Translations under genes and position numbers: made by a program
Assembly (NCBI RefSeq): GCF_010726645.1
Contig: NZ_AP022563.1
Location: 2,976,001-3,040,000, forward strand
Origin: Mycolicibacterium duvalii
GTDB lineage: Bacteria > Actinomycetota > Actinomycetes > Mycobacteriales > Mycobacteriaceae
Reading direction: 5' to 3'
DNA: 64,000 bases
Notes under the pieces: generated by a model
Told to the model about the DNA's origin: nothing
The model's database searches: none
The model's input: only the letters and a program-made list of their open reading frames with translations
Shown here: positions 27,176-36,935 of the stretch, piece by piece
Layout: each line of letters opens with the position of its first letter
Numbering within the stretch: the first letter of the stretch is position 1

Positions 27176-27838
27176 ATGTTGCCCACTGAAGCCGCATGGA
27201 TTGGGAATGCACTGCGAGATGTCGATGCAACCGACTTGTCCCCGGTTCTCAATCTTGGTAGTTCTACCGTCAAGTTCAGGACGATTGACCAGCCTCACAT
27301 ACACCGCGAAATTTTTGCGCCGCTAGCTGCGCGCAATATCAGAGTTATTCATTCCGACCTCAAACAACAAGAAGGCGTAGAGATCGCCGGAGACATTTTG
27401 GACCCGGCGGTGCAAGCGGAAATTCGAAAACTTGGCGTTCGTTCAGTCATGTGTAACAATATGCTTGAACATGTCACAGATATCGACGGAGTATGCGCTG
27501 CGTTGGCCCAGATTTGCCCACCGAATGGATTACTTTTCGTCTCGGTGCCGCATGAGTATCCGTTTCACCCGGATCCCATTGACAACGGGTTTCGCCCCAA
27601 TCTGGAGGAGCTCGCCCGCGTACTTGGTCCAGGATTCGAATTGCGAAAGGGCCAGGTCGTAAATTGCGGCAATTATAAGGATAAGATTCGACACGGACCC
27701 GGTTTACTCCGGCGGGACCTTAAACTCGTCATCGGAGCTAGGGATCCCATCAAGATGAGGATTTTGAGAGAAAACTATAGGTTTTGGACCAGCCAATATA
27801 AAATCTCTTGCGCTGTTTTTGCCCGGGGGGGCAAGTAG
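27176..27838 (+). CDS. SAM-dependent methyltransferase-like protein
   Basis: 220 residues from the ATG at 27176, chosen because GGGAG lies seven bases upstream; a TTG at 27128 is possible but lacks a ribosome-binding site. Class I methyltransferase-like features: LSPVLNLGSSTVKFR in the SAM-binding first strand, IRVIHSDLKQQEGVEIAGDI, and a motif-IV-like segment SVMCNNMLEHVTDID, followed by LLFVSVPHEYPFHPDPIDNG. Within the island it could methylate a sugar, but glycosyltransferase-linked proteins of this fold sometimes have other roles. Isolated: IS debris lies on both sides. Confidence 0.75.
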   Translation: MLPTEAAWIGNALRDVDATDLSPVLNLGSSTVKFRTIDQPHIHREIFAPLAARNIRVIHSDLKQQEGVEIAGDILDPAVQAEIRKLGVRSVMCNNMLEHVTDIDGVCAALAQICPPNGLLFVSVPHEYPFHPDPIDNGFRPNLEELARVLGPGFELRKGQVVNCGNYKDKIRHGPGLLRRDLKLVIGARDPIKMRILRENYRFWTSQYKISCAVFARGGK

Positions 27839-28329
27839 TCTCGCGGAATGGGTCGAATCATACAAGGCTGGGTTGGCGACCTGCGACGGACCGGCCGGAG
27901 AAGCCGAGGCGGCGCCGTCGGCCAAGAGCTGACAATACGTCATGCGGCACCGCATTCACGGGTGATATGCGCACAGGTGGCGCTCGCTGCATGCAGCGAG
28001 CGGAATCGACGGGATTTTCATTAAGGTTCCCGAATTACACTCAACTCGCCGAGACCGACGTCACGTCAGCCGGTATCCGCACCTACACATTAAGTCGTTG
28101 CGGACAGTCCGAGCAGTACAACGTTAAATGCCTTGGCTAGGAAAGCGCGCTCGGGCGGGCGGTCTATCGTCTGGGAGCCAGTCGGTGAAGGAACGGGACC
28201 CTGCCGCTGGACCCAAACGCTCAACGCCGTCGCCATCCAACTCCCCCGACCAACCTCCCACCTTCAAACCCACACAAAACGTCCACGGGAACAACTTGCA
28301 CAAATATCTTGACAAGCCCGGGAGTCAAA
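27839..28329. other. Intergenic stretch, no intact gene
   Basis: About 490 bases between the methyltransferase gene and the IstA remnant. The segment around 28180-28330 has a protein-like proline/serine-rich frame that may be the end of a lost transposase, but I cannot assign it. Confidence 0.35.
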
Positions 28330-29000
28330 ACTCCGGCCGAGCAGGAACGACGTTTCCAGACACCGATTGGCCCGCTACACGACTTCTGGGATTCGGGGTC
28401 ATAGTGGCCCGAGCTGCACCAGCCGCCACTCCAGCGCGCCCGTCAGGGCGGTTACCGGATCGGTCAACCGGCCGCGGCGCCCGATCCCGGCTCCGTTGGC
28501 CCACCACGACTCGTCCGGCACCGTTCCCCGAGAGCAGTTGCCAACCCCGGCCACCAAGCCCATGGTCTGGCGCGAGCGCAGCATCACTGAAGGGATGAAC
28601 TGAAAAGCACGGGACACGAGCGCGATCTTGGGTGCCGGGAACCACAGATCGCACGCAGTTAGTAACATCGCACGCAGTTACTAACATCGCGGGGATGGTC
28701 GAAGGCGGTCGACCGAATCAACAGGGAGACCCTTCGCGCGGATCGCTCGGACCCGCTCTCGGAACCAAACACCCGGCCCGCTCGGCAAGCGCCGTGGCCG
28801 GCAAGCCGAGAAACGCCCTCCCGCGGGGCCGCCTCGCTGCTCTCCGAGGGCTTCGAGGGCTTCGTGGACCGCTAGTACATTTGGTGGACCATCGCTGGCC
28901 AGCCCCCCGGCTACGATGTCACGCGCGATGCCGTTGGCGGGCGATGGCCAGCTGCGACAAAGCCTCGCTGCGATGAAGATGACAATCAACGGCGCTGTCA
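28330..29000 (-). pseudogene. Eroded IstA transposase of an IS21-family element
   Basis: In pieces and several frames, the minus strand matches the IstA at 20209-21450: DIVAGGLASDGPPN, WFRERVRAIRAKGLPVDSVD, CDLWFPAPKIAL, VMLRSRQTMGLVAGV, GAGIGRRGRLTDPVTAL, RCLETSFLLGRSF. There are internal deletions (for example between VDSVDRL and CDLWFP) and frameshifts, and no istB follows. The homology stops abruptly near 28330. Confidence 0.8.
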
Positions 29001-29249
29001 CACCGTGCACGCTAGCGCGGTCGTTCAAGAAGCAGACTGGTTCACCGCCGCACCATCATCGATCCGGGCCGCAACGGCGCTCAGGCGGCGATAACCGAGC
29101 CAGGAAAATGGTCACCTGGACACCCCGATCCATAGGGCTTGGCGACTCCTGCTCGGCAGCGTCGCCCTTGCAGTAATTGGCCGGGTAGTCTTATCGACAA
29201 CCTCCGAGCGGTTTACCGGTCGGGCATTTACTATGGGGGACGATTCTTT

Positions 29250-30308
29250 ATGGCCAAGCGCGCACTCATCACCGGGATTACGGGACAGGATGGCTCCTAC
29301 CTGGCGGAGCTACTGCTGAGCAAGGGCTACGAGGTTCACGGGTTGATCCGCCGTGCGTCGACGTTTAATACATCGCGTATCGACCACCTCTATGTTGACC
29401 CGCACGCGCCCGATGCGCGGCTTTTCTTGCACTATGCAGATTTAAGCGATGGTGCTCGGCTAGTAACACTTTTGGCAGGACTTGACCCAGACGAGGTGTA
29501 CAACCTCGCCGCGCAGTCTCACGTGCGTGTGTCATTCGATGAGCCGGAACACACCGCGGACACTACGGGCACCGGAACGATTCGCATGCTCGAGGCGGTA
29601 CGGCTCTCCGGCATCAAAACTCGCTTCTATCAAGCGTCTTCATCCGAGCTATACGGAGCTACACCGCCGCCGCAGAACGAAGACACCCCGTTCTATCCTC
29701 GTTCGCCCTACGCCGCGGCCAAGTTGTACAGCTATTGGATTACCAAGAATTACCGTGAGGCATACGGGATCTTCGCGACCAACGGCATTCTTTTCAACCA
29801 TGAATCCCCCCGTCGTGGCGAGACATTCGTGACACGCAAGATCACCCGCGCAGTCGCTGCGATCAAAGCTGGCAAGCAAAAGAACCTCTATATGGGCAAC
29901 CTGGACGCGATCAGGGATTGGGGGTATGCACCTGAGTACGTCGAGGGCATGTGGCGGATGCTGCAGTCAGACGAGCCGGACGACTACGTTCTCGCAACTG
30001 GTGTGGGCATTACGGTTCGCGACTTCTTGCGGATCGCCTTCGAGCACGCGGGCCTAGACTGGGAAGAGCACGTTCTGTTCGACGACCGATACCTGCGCCC
30101 AACTGAAGTTGACGCTCTAATCGGTGACCCATCGAAGGCTGCTAAGAAGCTCGACTGGGTGCCCACGGTAGATGGCCGCGCACTAGCCCGGCTCATGGTC
30201 GATGCCGACATCGAGGCGTTGGAATGTGAAGGGCGACCGTGGATCGACCAAGTCGAGCTCGAGTCGTGGGGAGCACGACTTCGCGGCAGGGGACGGATAG
30301 CGCGATGA
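29250..30308 (+). CDS. gmd: GDP-mannose 4,6-dehydratase
   Basis: 352 residues from the ATG at 29250 (GGGGGA nine bases upstream). Extended [61 protein letters not shown], catalytic [15 protein letters not shown] and [38 protein letters not shown], all diagnostic of bona fide Gmd. It converts GDP-D-mannose to GDP-4-keto-6-deoxy-D-mannose, the precursor of GDP-L-fucose. The next gene (Fcl) overlaps its stop, forming the two-step GDP-fucose pathway, as in mycobacterial gmdA-epiA pairs. Confidence 0.95.
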   Translation: MAKRALITGITGQDGSYLAELLLSKGYEVHGLIRRASTFNTSRIDHLYVDPHAPDARLFLHYADLSDGARLVTLLAGLDPDEVYNLAAQSHVRVSFDEPEHTADTTGTGTIRMLEAVRLSGIKTRFYQASSSELYGATPPPQNEDTPFYPRSPYAAAKLYSYWITKNYREAYGIFATNGILFNHESPRRGETFVTRKITRAVAAIKAGKQKNLYMGNLDAIRDWGYAPEYVEGMWRMLQSDEPDDYVLATGVGITVRDFLRIAFEHAGLDWEEHVLFDDRYLRPTEVDALIGDPSKAAKKLDWVPTVDGRALARLMVDADIEALECEGRPWIDQVELESWGARLRGRGRIAR

Positions 30309-31282
30309 ACGAGGAGGCCAGTTACCTTCCTGTGGAATTGGACCGCGACTCGACCTTCTACGTTGCCGGGCACAGAGGTTTAGTCGGTTCTGCGATCAAG
30401 CGCAAACTCGAGTCTGCGGGCTTCCGCAATGTCGTCGGCCGGACGTCGGCAGAACTCGATTTGAGGGACCGCGACGCCGTCTTCAATTACATCCGTGAGC
30501 TTCAGCCTCGGTACGTGGTCCTTGCGGCAGCAAGGGTTGGAGGCATCCTCGCCAACAACACCTATCCCGTCGACTTTCTCAGCGACAACATCCGTATCCA
30601 GGTCAACGTTTTGGACGCAGCGCGTGAGGCTGAGGTCGAACGGCTGCTCTTCCTCGGGTCTTCGTGCATCTATCCCAAATTCGCCGACCAGCCGATCCAC
30701 GAGGAGTCCCTTCTCACTGGTCACCTTGAACCGACCAACGATGCGTACGCAATCGCAAAGATCGCCGGAATACTGCATGTCCAGGCTGTGCGGAGACAGT
30801 ATGGTCTCCCGTGGATTTCGGCGATGCCGACGAACCTGTACGGACCCAACGATAACTTCTCGCCGACGGTCGCGCACGTGCTGCCAGCCCTAATCCGCCG
30901 CTATGACGAAGCCGCCGCATCTGGCGCGCCATCGGTCACTAATTGGGGCACCGGCACGCCGAGGCGCGAATTTCTCCACGCCGATGACATGGCCGACGCA
31001 TGTCTTCACCTGCTAGAACACTACGACGGGCCCGAGCAGGTCAACGTAGGCACGGGAACGGACGTCACTATCCGTGAGGTCGCCGAAACCATCGCCGATG
31101 CCATCGGCTACACCGGCGACACTCACTGGGACACCTCCAAGCCCGATGGAACCCCGCAGAAACTACTCGACGTGTCGAAGCTGGCCGCCGCTGGCTGGAC
31201 CTCGGGAATCACTCTGCGTGATGGCATCGAGCGCACCATCGTCTGGTACCGCAAGCACGCGCACGCTCTCAGGGGCCTTTAG
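30305..31282 (+). CDS. fcl: GDP-L-fucose synthase
   Basis: 325 residues from the ATG overlapping the gmd stop (ATGA). SDR features: [82 protein letters not shown], typical of Fcl/WcaG/EpiA. A bifunctional epimerase-reductase: it epimerises C3 and C5 and reduces C4 of GDP-4-keto-6-deoxy-mannose to GDP-L-fucose using NADPH. Operon with gmd. It predicts fucose (or a fucose derivative) in the polysaccharide. Confidence 0.95.
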   Translation: MNEEASYLPVELDRDSTFYVAGHRGLVGSAIKRKLESAGFRNVVGRTSAELDLRDRDAVFNYIRELQPRYVVLAAARVGGILANNTYPVDFLSDNIRIQVNVLDAAREAEVERLLFLGSSCIYPKFADQPIHEESLLTGHLEPTNDAYAIAKIAGILHVQAVRRQYGLPWISAMPTNLYGPNDNFSPTVAHVLPALIRRYDEAAASGAPSVTNWGTGTPRREFLHADDMADACLHLLEHYDGPEQVNVGTGTDVTIREVAETIADAIGYTGDTHWDTSKPDGTPQKLLDVSKLAAAGWTSGITLRDGIERTIVWYRKHAHALRGL

Positions 31283-31790
31283 GTTGACCCGCCCCGGAAT
31301 CTCTGGAGCTCTGATTGTGTCAGCGGACTGTGTGAAGTCGGTTCGGCTCACAAAGCTTGTCGAAGCAGCCGTGTCCGCGTCCAAAACGCGACTGCAAAGG
31401 ATTTCCGACGCATGAGAAAGCGGGCCTCCTTCGGTGAAGCAACTGTCGTCGGACACCAGCAGCTTCGAGGGAGGCCCGCCGCGCTCGGCGGGAACCACAC
31501 TCACGGGTGGGGAATTCAGTGAGCGCAACCAGGACCCTTTTGCGCCCGTAGGTGACGCGGGAACGCTGGTGAATTTCGGCGATCATATCCGCCACAATCA
31601 GCCGGCGCACTTCCCCATCCCGAACGGGCCGACGCCGGTGATGCTGCAGCCACGACCGCGCCAATCCCTTACTGCGGCGGGCTGACTTAAAAGAACCGAT
31701 CAACAGAGAGCTGAACTGCGAAACGTATTACGAGCTCTCGCAGAGCGGCCGCACCCCAATATCGCCTACCGGACCAAAAAATGATGAACT
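31283..31790. other. Intergenic stretch with IS3 debris between convergent genes
   Basis: About 500 bases between the convergent fcl and ugd genes. It holds the IS3-like fragment listed at 31518-31625 and an inverted repeat whose arms GCGGGCCTCC and GGAGGCCCGC (about 31422-31431 and 31470-31480) are separated by about 40 bases; it could be an IS end or a terminator for the flanking genes. Confidence 0.4.
31518..31625 (-). pseudogene. IS3-family OrfB fragment
   Basis: The minus strand reads VRDGEVRRLIVADMIAEIHQ then RSRVTYGRKRVLVALT, matching the conserved N-terminal segment of IS3-family OrfB transposases (...EI.Q.SRGTYG.RRV...). No DDE core follows and the frame decays. A short remnant only. 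Confidence 0.6.
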
Positions 31791-33113
31791 CTAACGGTTC
31801 AGCTTGCCTCTCCCAAGCGCGTACACCTTCCAACCTGCTTGTGTCCACAGGCTGTGGTCTAGCGCATTTCTGCCATCAACGAGGACCGGACGACGGACGA
31901 TCTCAGAGAACTCCTTTGGGTCAATGACCCGGTAGTCGCTCCACTCGGTCGCCAGCACTACCAAGTCCGCATCTCGGCACGCATCTTCGATGCTCTCGCA
32001 ATACGTCAGGGTCGGAAACATCTTCTTTGCGTTCGAAATCGCCTGAGGGTCATGAACTCTCACCGATGCTCCCTTGAGGTGCATCGCCGCTGCGACATTC
32101 AGCGCTGGAGAGTCGCGCACGTCGTCACTGTTCGGTTTGAACGCAGCGCCCAGCACGGCAATATGCCTGCCGAGGAAGTCCCCCGAGAACGCGCTTCCAA
32201 CTAGCGACACTAGACGCTCGCGCCGCCGTAAATTAATCTTGTCGATCTCGCGCAGAAAACTCACTGCATCGGCGGCACCGAGTTCGCCTGCACGGGCGCT
32301 GAAAGCCCGAATATCCTTCGGTAGGCACCCACCACCGAACCCTAGGCCGGCGTGGAGGAACCGTGCACCGATTCTTTCGTCGTAACCTAGTGCTCGGCTC
32401 AATGTAACAACGTCGGCGCCAGCAACCTCGCAGATCTCCGCCATGGCGTTGATGAAAGAAATCTTTGTGGCAAGAAAGGAGTTCGCAGCTACTTTGACCA
32501 TCTCGGACGTAGCAAGATCCGTTGTGATGTACGGGATTCCGCCCTCGAGTATCTCGTTGTACACCTCCACGAGAAGCCCTTCTGCCGACTCCGACGTTAC
32601 CCCGAAGACCAATCGGTCGGGCTTCAAAGTATCCGCGATCGCGGACCCTTCCCTTAGAAACTCCGGATTCCACGCGACTTCGAGCTCGCACACCTTATCG
32701 GGCCGAGAAAGCGAATTAGATAACCGCTCAGCGGTTCCCACGGGGACTGTTGACTTGCCGACCACAAGTCCTGGGCGATCGGCGTGCTCGACCACTGCTT
32801 GGAAGGCAGCTTCTACGTAGCTTAAATCCGCTGCATCGGCGCCCTGCTGCTGTGGCGTACCTACGCACACAAAGTGAAGTTGCGCGCCTTCTATCGCTTC
32901 TTTCGGCGACTCAGTGAATAGGAGTCTCCCGCTAGCGAGCGTCGACTGGAGTAACTCTTGAAAACCAGGCTCGTAGAACGGCGGAATCCCCCTCGCCAAC
33001 ATCGCGAGTTTCGCAGCGTCGATGTCGAAAACTCTTACTTCGTGCCCCACTTGCGCCATGCATGTCGCATGGATCGCGCCCAAATAGCCCGCACCCAATA
33101 CACTTAGTCGCAC
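31791..33113 (-). CDS. ugd: UDP-glucose 6-dehydrogenase
   Basis: 440 residues, GTG start with an AGGGGG ribosome-binding site. N-terminal NAD domain LSVLGAGYLGAIHATCMAQ, HFVCVGTPQQ, VGKSTVPVGTAERL, active-site Cys in LGFGGGCLPKDIRAF, C-terminal UDP-binding domain VAVLGAAFKPNSDDVRDSPA. It oxidises UDP-glucose to UDP-glucuronate, which supplies glucuronic acid and, via the 4-epimerase at 17406-18404, galacturonic acid. This predicts an acidic polysaccharide. Convergent with the fucose genes and separated from the downstream kinase gene by about 300 non-coding bases. Confidence 0.95.
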   Translation of the reverse strand: MRLSVLGAGYLGAIHATCMAQVGHEVRVFDIDAAKLAMLARGIPPFYEPGFQELLQSTLASGRLLFTESPKEAIEGAQLHFVCVGTPQQQGADAADLSYVEAAFQAVVEHADRPGLVVGKSTVPVGTAERLSNSLSRPDKVCELEVAWNPEFLREGSAIADTLKPDRLVFGVTSESAEGLLVEVYNEILEGGIPYITTDLATSEMVKVAANSFLATKISFINAMAEICEVAGADVVTLSRALGYDERIGARFLHAGLGFGGGCLPKDIRAFSARAGELGAADAVSFLREIDKINLRRRERLVSLVGSAFSGDFLGRHIAVLGAAFKPNSDDVRDSPALNVAAAMHLKGASVRVHDPQAISNAKKMFPTLTYCESIEDACRDADLVVLATEWSDYRVIDPKEFSEIVRRPVLVDGRNALDHSLWTQAGWKVYALGRGKLNR

Positions 33114-33416
33114 GTTGCCCCCTGCCTCGCTGAGGCCTAATAGCCGACGTCACATTATCATTCAAAGCCGAGCGCGAAATTGCCCGGTGATCGATGGCAT
33201 GCCGCAGCCAGCGATAGGCCCCAGAATGCCCGCTTATCGACACCTTGCGTCACACTCAAGAGGTCTACCCGTTTCTACGGCACTGCAACAAGGACGCCCG
33301 ACCGCCTTAAACTCGCAAGGATTCGAAGCCTTCGAAAAGCGTGCAGCGTGGGCGACCCGCTATGCCGAATGAATCGGCGCTTACTTCCGCAGCAGGCAGC
33401 ATGTTTCATAAGACCG
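33114..33416. other. Intergenic stretch, no gene recognised
   Basis: 303 bases between ugd and the Wzc-like gene, both on the minus strand. No coding pattern and no clear terminator hairpin. Confidence 0.5.
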
Positions 33417-34901
33417 TTACTCTGCAGATTTGCGCTTATCGTAGGAGGCGCCCGAACGGTCCACGTCCGAAGTCGCGTTGATTTTGGCCGGGTCAGATCG
33501 ATCAGATACAGGGGTCTTTCCACGTGAGGAACGCTTAGGCTCAGGAAGACCGTAATAGCTGTAGTCGTAGCTGTAAGACAAACTTCCCCGGGTCGGCATC
33601 AACGTGAATACGGCACCCAGTAATGGCGCACCGACACTCTCCAGGCTTCCCACGGCGTGTATAAGTTGCTCCCGCCTTGTATGACCGAAGCGCGCCATTA
33701 AAAGTACCCCATCTGCACCTGCCGCTAAGATTGCAGCGTCCGTCACGGCGAGGAGCGGTGCTGAGTCCACAATTACATAGTCAAACCGACCCCGCAATTC
33801 ATGGAGCAGCTTCCTAGCAGATTGAGAGCCAAGTAATTCGCTGGGATTCGGAGGGACAGCTCCCGACGTAAGGACGGTCAACCCTGCAAATCGCGTCTTC
33901 TGCAGGGCCTCGTCCAGTGTAGCTGCACCGCTTAGGACAGTGCTGAAGCCAACCGCGCCAACTAGATCGAGATACTTGTGCGCCGTCGGACGACGCAAAT
34001 CTCCGTCCACGAGCACTACGTTGTGTTCGGCTTCCGCCAATGCCAAAGCGATGTTTATTGCAGTAGTTGATTTACCTTCACTGGGCATGGAACTGGTCAC
34101 GACAATCACGCGTGGGGGGTTGTCTACCGAGAGAAATTGGAGATTAGTACGAAGCTTTCGAAATGCCTCTGCTATTCCCGAGTTGTCTGCGTCGAAGGCT
34201 ATCGCGGGTTGCCTTCGCCGCTCCTTGTCGAGCGGAATACTTCCGACGACTCCGGTGCCTGTTATTTCTTCAAGCGTGCCGCTATCTTTGACGGTGTTGT
34301 CCATTAGGTCCCGGAACACTGCCAGGCCAATGCCAAAAACGATGCCTAGAGCCAGGCCAACCGCTATGTTGCGCAAAGTTTTCGGGACGACGGGATCACC
34401 CGGGATCGAGGCCCGTTGCTCGACTACGACACGGGAGTCGGGCCTCGCTCCGCTATCCGGCGTTTCAAGCTCTCGCACCATTGCAACAAATTCATCTGAC
34501 AACGTGTTCGCGATGTCGCGCGCCCGGACCGGTGACTCGTCAAGAACATGAACATCAATAAGAACGGTGTCGGTCTTTGCGCTCGCCGTAACATTCTCTT
34601 GCAGTTCCGCTGCGCTCATATTCAAACCGAGCTTGTCGACAGTGCGCTGAGCGAGCGTCTGGCCCATCAGCAATTGTGCGTACGAAACAACGCGCTCTTG
34701 CGAGAACCGATTACCTTGGTACGCGTCAGCTAATGATGAACCCGCGGTAGTGGAGACGAACAACCTCGTCGAGGCTTGGTAAAGGGGCGTCGTGAGCACA
34801 CTAATGGTTACGGCCCCAAGCACTGCAGCAACAAGTGTTACACACACTGTGAGCCACCGAGATCGGAGCAGTTTTACGAAGTCCTGCAGGTTCAAAGCCA
34901 C
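33417..34901 (-). CDS. Wzc-like chain-length regulator and tyrosine autokinase
   Basis: 494 residues, GTG start after AGAGGGG. N-terminal Wzz domain between two membrane helices (about residues 15-36 and 176-197). Next comes a cytoplasmic BY-kinase: Walker A in VTSSMPSEGKSTTAINIA, Walker A' in VVLVDGDLRRPTAHKYL, Walker B in FDYVIVDSAPLLAVTDA, and a C-terminal tyrosine cluster (SYSYDYSYYG, about residues 451-460) that is the usual autophosphorylation site. It sets chain length and, through its phosphorylation cycle with the phosphatase at 7447, drives export or polymerisation. A one-chain kinase is the proteobacterial layout; it is also found in actinobacteria. Confidence 0.93.
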   Translation of the reverse strand: MALNLQDFVKLLRSRWLTVCVTLVAAVLGAVTISVLTTPLYQASTRLFVSTTAGSSLADAYQGNRFSQERVVSYAQLLMGQTLAQRTVDKLGLNMSAAELQENVTASAKTDTVLIDVHVLDESPVRARDIANTLSDEFVAMVRELETPDSGARPDSRVVVEQRASIPGDPVVPKTLRNIAVGLALGIVFGIGLAVFRDLMDNTVKDSGTLEEITGTGVVGSIPLDKERRRQPAIAFDADNSGIAEAFRKLRTNLQFLSVDNPPRVIVVTSSMPSEGKSTTAINIALALAEAEHNVVLVDGDLRRPTAHKYLDLVGAVGFSTVLSGAATLDEALQKTRFAGLTVLTSGAVPPNPSELLGSQSARKLLHELRGRFDYVIVDSAPLLAVTDAAILAAGADGVLLMARFGHTRREQLIHAVGSLESVGAPLLGAVFTLMPTRGSLSYSYDYSYYGLPEPKRSSRGKTPVSDRSDPAKINATSDVDRSGASYDKRKSAE

Positions 34902-34977
34902 CCCTCTACTGCCGTAATAATCCGCGCCCGTGGTGGGTCGCCCAAACGACCTCTGGCGTGCGCCGACACCGGGTCGA

Positions 34978-36831
34978 TTATCCTCTGCACTCAGGCACCA
35001 ATACCTTTGGCACTACGGTCTCAACGAGCGGTTGAGCAGGTGCTCTTGGCTTACCAGTGGCAGTCGGCTCCGAAAGTTGAAAGCTGACATCGGCGGACTG
35101 CCCAGGCGGGATAATGACCTGAACTTCAAAAACTGGGTGGCCGCGCTCCGTATTTAAGATCGCAGGTACACGTTCTCCATTGAGGATGGCACTGGACAAC
35201 TCGGCACCTTTGGTGGCAAAAAGACGAACGGATGCAATATTTGTGCCCCTCGGCACCTCAATGAGCAATTCAGGAGAAAGGCCAGCTGCAGCAGCTACGT
35301 AATCTGGCAGCGGTTCATCTGGCACCGTGTTAGTTAGCTTCACAGTGACCGTGGAGGCTCGAGTTTCGCCTTCACACTCATCCGCAGCATATTCGATCTG
35401 TGTTCTCAAGTAATAGTCCAGCTTGTTCCCGCCGAGATTATTGATGACAACTGCAGCGTAGGGTGATTCGTCGCCCGGAAGCGCGTGGGCCAGCGGGGTC
35501 TGTTCCAGGAGTTCCTGCTCTTCTGGTACAGAACTCCAAACAGCGATACGCCGTTCATTGACAGCCTGCCCAAGAGCATCGAGCAGTTGACGGGGCGATC
35601 GCACGGGTCCCGTCATCTTCTTTACGACCGCATTCGCAATGTCCTGCAAGTACTGTTTGCGCGCAACTTGATCTTCCGGGAATCGGAGATAAGCGGTCGA
35701 TTCGGTCAGCTCGACGACATTCTCGCGTGAAATCACCTCGCCATCTGACATAGTCACCGGCCCGACCGCACCGAGAATGTAGCTCAACGCGACCGGGTCG
35801 ATGGCGATCACTCCGTCCACGTCCTGGCCAGTCTGTTCGGCCCACATGGTTTTCCATATCTGCGCTGCATACGGAAAGTGTGGACTCAGGTTGCTATTGC
35901 GAAAATCCGTGAAGGGTTGTGCGTACGCATACTGCTGGTCAAATTCCACCCCGAGGTCGATTGGCCCCACCGCATCGCGCAGCTCTGTATTCGGAGCCAA
36001 GGTGTCGACTGAAGGCACCCCGTCGTCGAAGCGGAGTATTCCGTAACCGCCGAGCAGTCCGCCCGTTCCGCGTGCTTCAGCGTTGGTTTGGAAAGCCATG
36101 AAGTAAGAGCGGGGGCCGTCAGCGCCCATCATCGAAGGTACCAAACGCGCGGCCAGCGCCGCGTTTTCGATCAACGATGTGACGGCGGAAATCTGATTCT
36201 GCAATTGCGAACGCGCATTGCGCAACAGCGTCACGTACCGCGGATTGGTTATCGCGCCGGCCTCGCCGTTGAGCCGCTTTGCATTGGCCGAAAGCTCGGA
36301 CAGCATAGATTCTTGGCTGCGAAGTAGTTCGACGTCTACGCGTCCGTCGCTGTACAGACGATTTGGCGAGATAGCAAGGCCCACATCGGCCGCCGGGCGT
36401 AGGACATCTGACGCGAGACCGAGGACCACATCCGTCACCTGCTGCCCGGCCTCAAACGGACTGCCCAACCACGGTATGCCAGCGGCGATGTTCCATGCAA
36501 AGGAGTGGGTGGCGTCGCGAGCCGACTGTGCGCGGGCAAGTGCGTCGTCGGCTGAGGCCGACGCTGCTTCCGTATTGCCTTCTATCAGCGCGTCTTTGGC
36601 GGCCTGGGCCTTGCTGCGCGCTTGGTCGAGATCAGACTTAGCCTGAAAGGCGCCTACGGCTACCCAGCCGGCCAATGCGAGGAGGACAACGACCAACAAT
36701 GTTGCGCCCCAGATGAACTGACGTCGGTGCACATAAGTGGACAGCCATCGGTGATCCTCATCAGCAACCCCGGTGCTGCCGCCTTGATCGTCGGGATCTT
36801 GATCCGAATGGCGTCGCGGAAGAAATCGCAC
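34978..36831 (-). CDS. DUF4012 membrane-anchored protein
   Basis: 617 residues, GTG start. An acidic cytoplasmic N-terminus (residues 1-42) is followed by one membrane helix (about 43-65), an Ala-rich probably helical stretch, and a large extracytoplasmic domain. The segment SYFMAFQTNAEARGTGGLLG (about residue 240) and GVIAIDPVALSYILGAVGPV are the signature of DUF4012 proteins, which occur in polysaccharide loci of Actinobacteria and other Gram-positives and share distant features with LytR-CpsA-Psr proteins. Directly upstream of the Wzc-like gene (76 nt) and co-oriented, so a role in surface attachment or export of the polymer is a reasonable inference, untested. Confidence 0.88.
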   Translation of the reverse strand: MRFLPRRHSDQDPDDQGGSTGVADEDHRWLSTYVHRRQFIWGATLLVVVLLALAGWVAVGAFQAKSDLDQARSKAQAAKDALIEGNTEAASASADDALARAQSARDATHSFAWNIAAGIPWLGSPFEAGQQVTDVVLGLASDVLRPAADVGLAISPNRLYSDGRVDVELLRSQESMLSELSANAKRLNGEAGAITNPRYVTLLRNARSQLQNQISAVTSLIENAALAARLVPSMMGADGPRSYFMAFQTNAEARGTGGLLGGYGILRFDDGVPSVDTLAPNTELRDAVGPIDLGVEFDQQYAYAQPFTDFRNSNLSPHFPYAAQIWKTMWAEQTGQDVDGVIAIDPVALSYILGAVGPVTMSDGEVISRENVVELTESTAYLRFPEDQVARKQYLQDIANAVVKKMTGPVRSPRQLLDALGQAVNERRIAVWSSVPEEQELLEQTPLAHALPGDESPYAAVVINNLGGNKLDYYLRTQIEYAADECEGETRASTVTVKLTNTVPDEPLPDYVAAAAGLSPELLIEVPRGTNIASVRLFATKGAELSSAILNGERVPAILNTERGHPVFEVQVIIPPGQSADVSFQLSEPTATGKPRAPAQPLVETVVPKVLVPECRG

Positions 36832-36854
36832 TCAGCTTTTCCTCAGGCATGGCT

Positions 36855-36891
36855 GAAGCCTGTATGTCACTTGGAGCGACATACAGGCTTC
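36855..36891 (-). terminator. Hairpin terminator after the secreted-protein gene
   Basis: Perfect 14-bp arms GAAGCCTGTATGTC / GACATACAGGCTTC with a 9-base loop, just downstream of the gene at 36936-37364 (minus strand). No strong T-run, as is common in mycobacteria. Confidence 0.75.
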
Positions 36892-36935
36892 GGCACTATG
36901 AATGGATAAAACTACGTCCAGCGCCCCACCAACTC

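Noticed and set aside
31422-31480. Inverted repeat GCGGGCCTCC/GGAGGCCCGC considered as a CRISPR-like or riboswitch structure
   Set aside because: Only one pair of arms with a long loop and no repetition; more likely an IS end or terminator.
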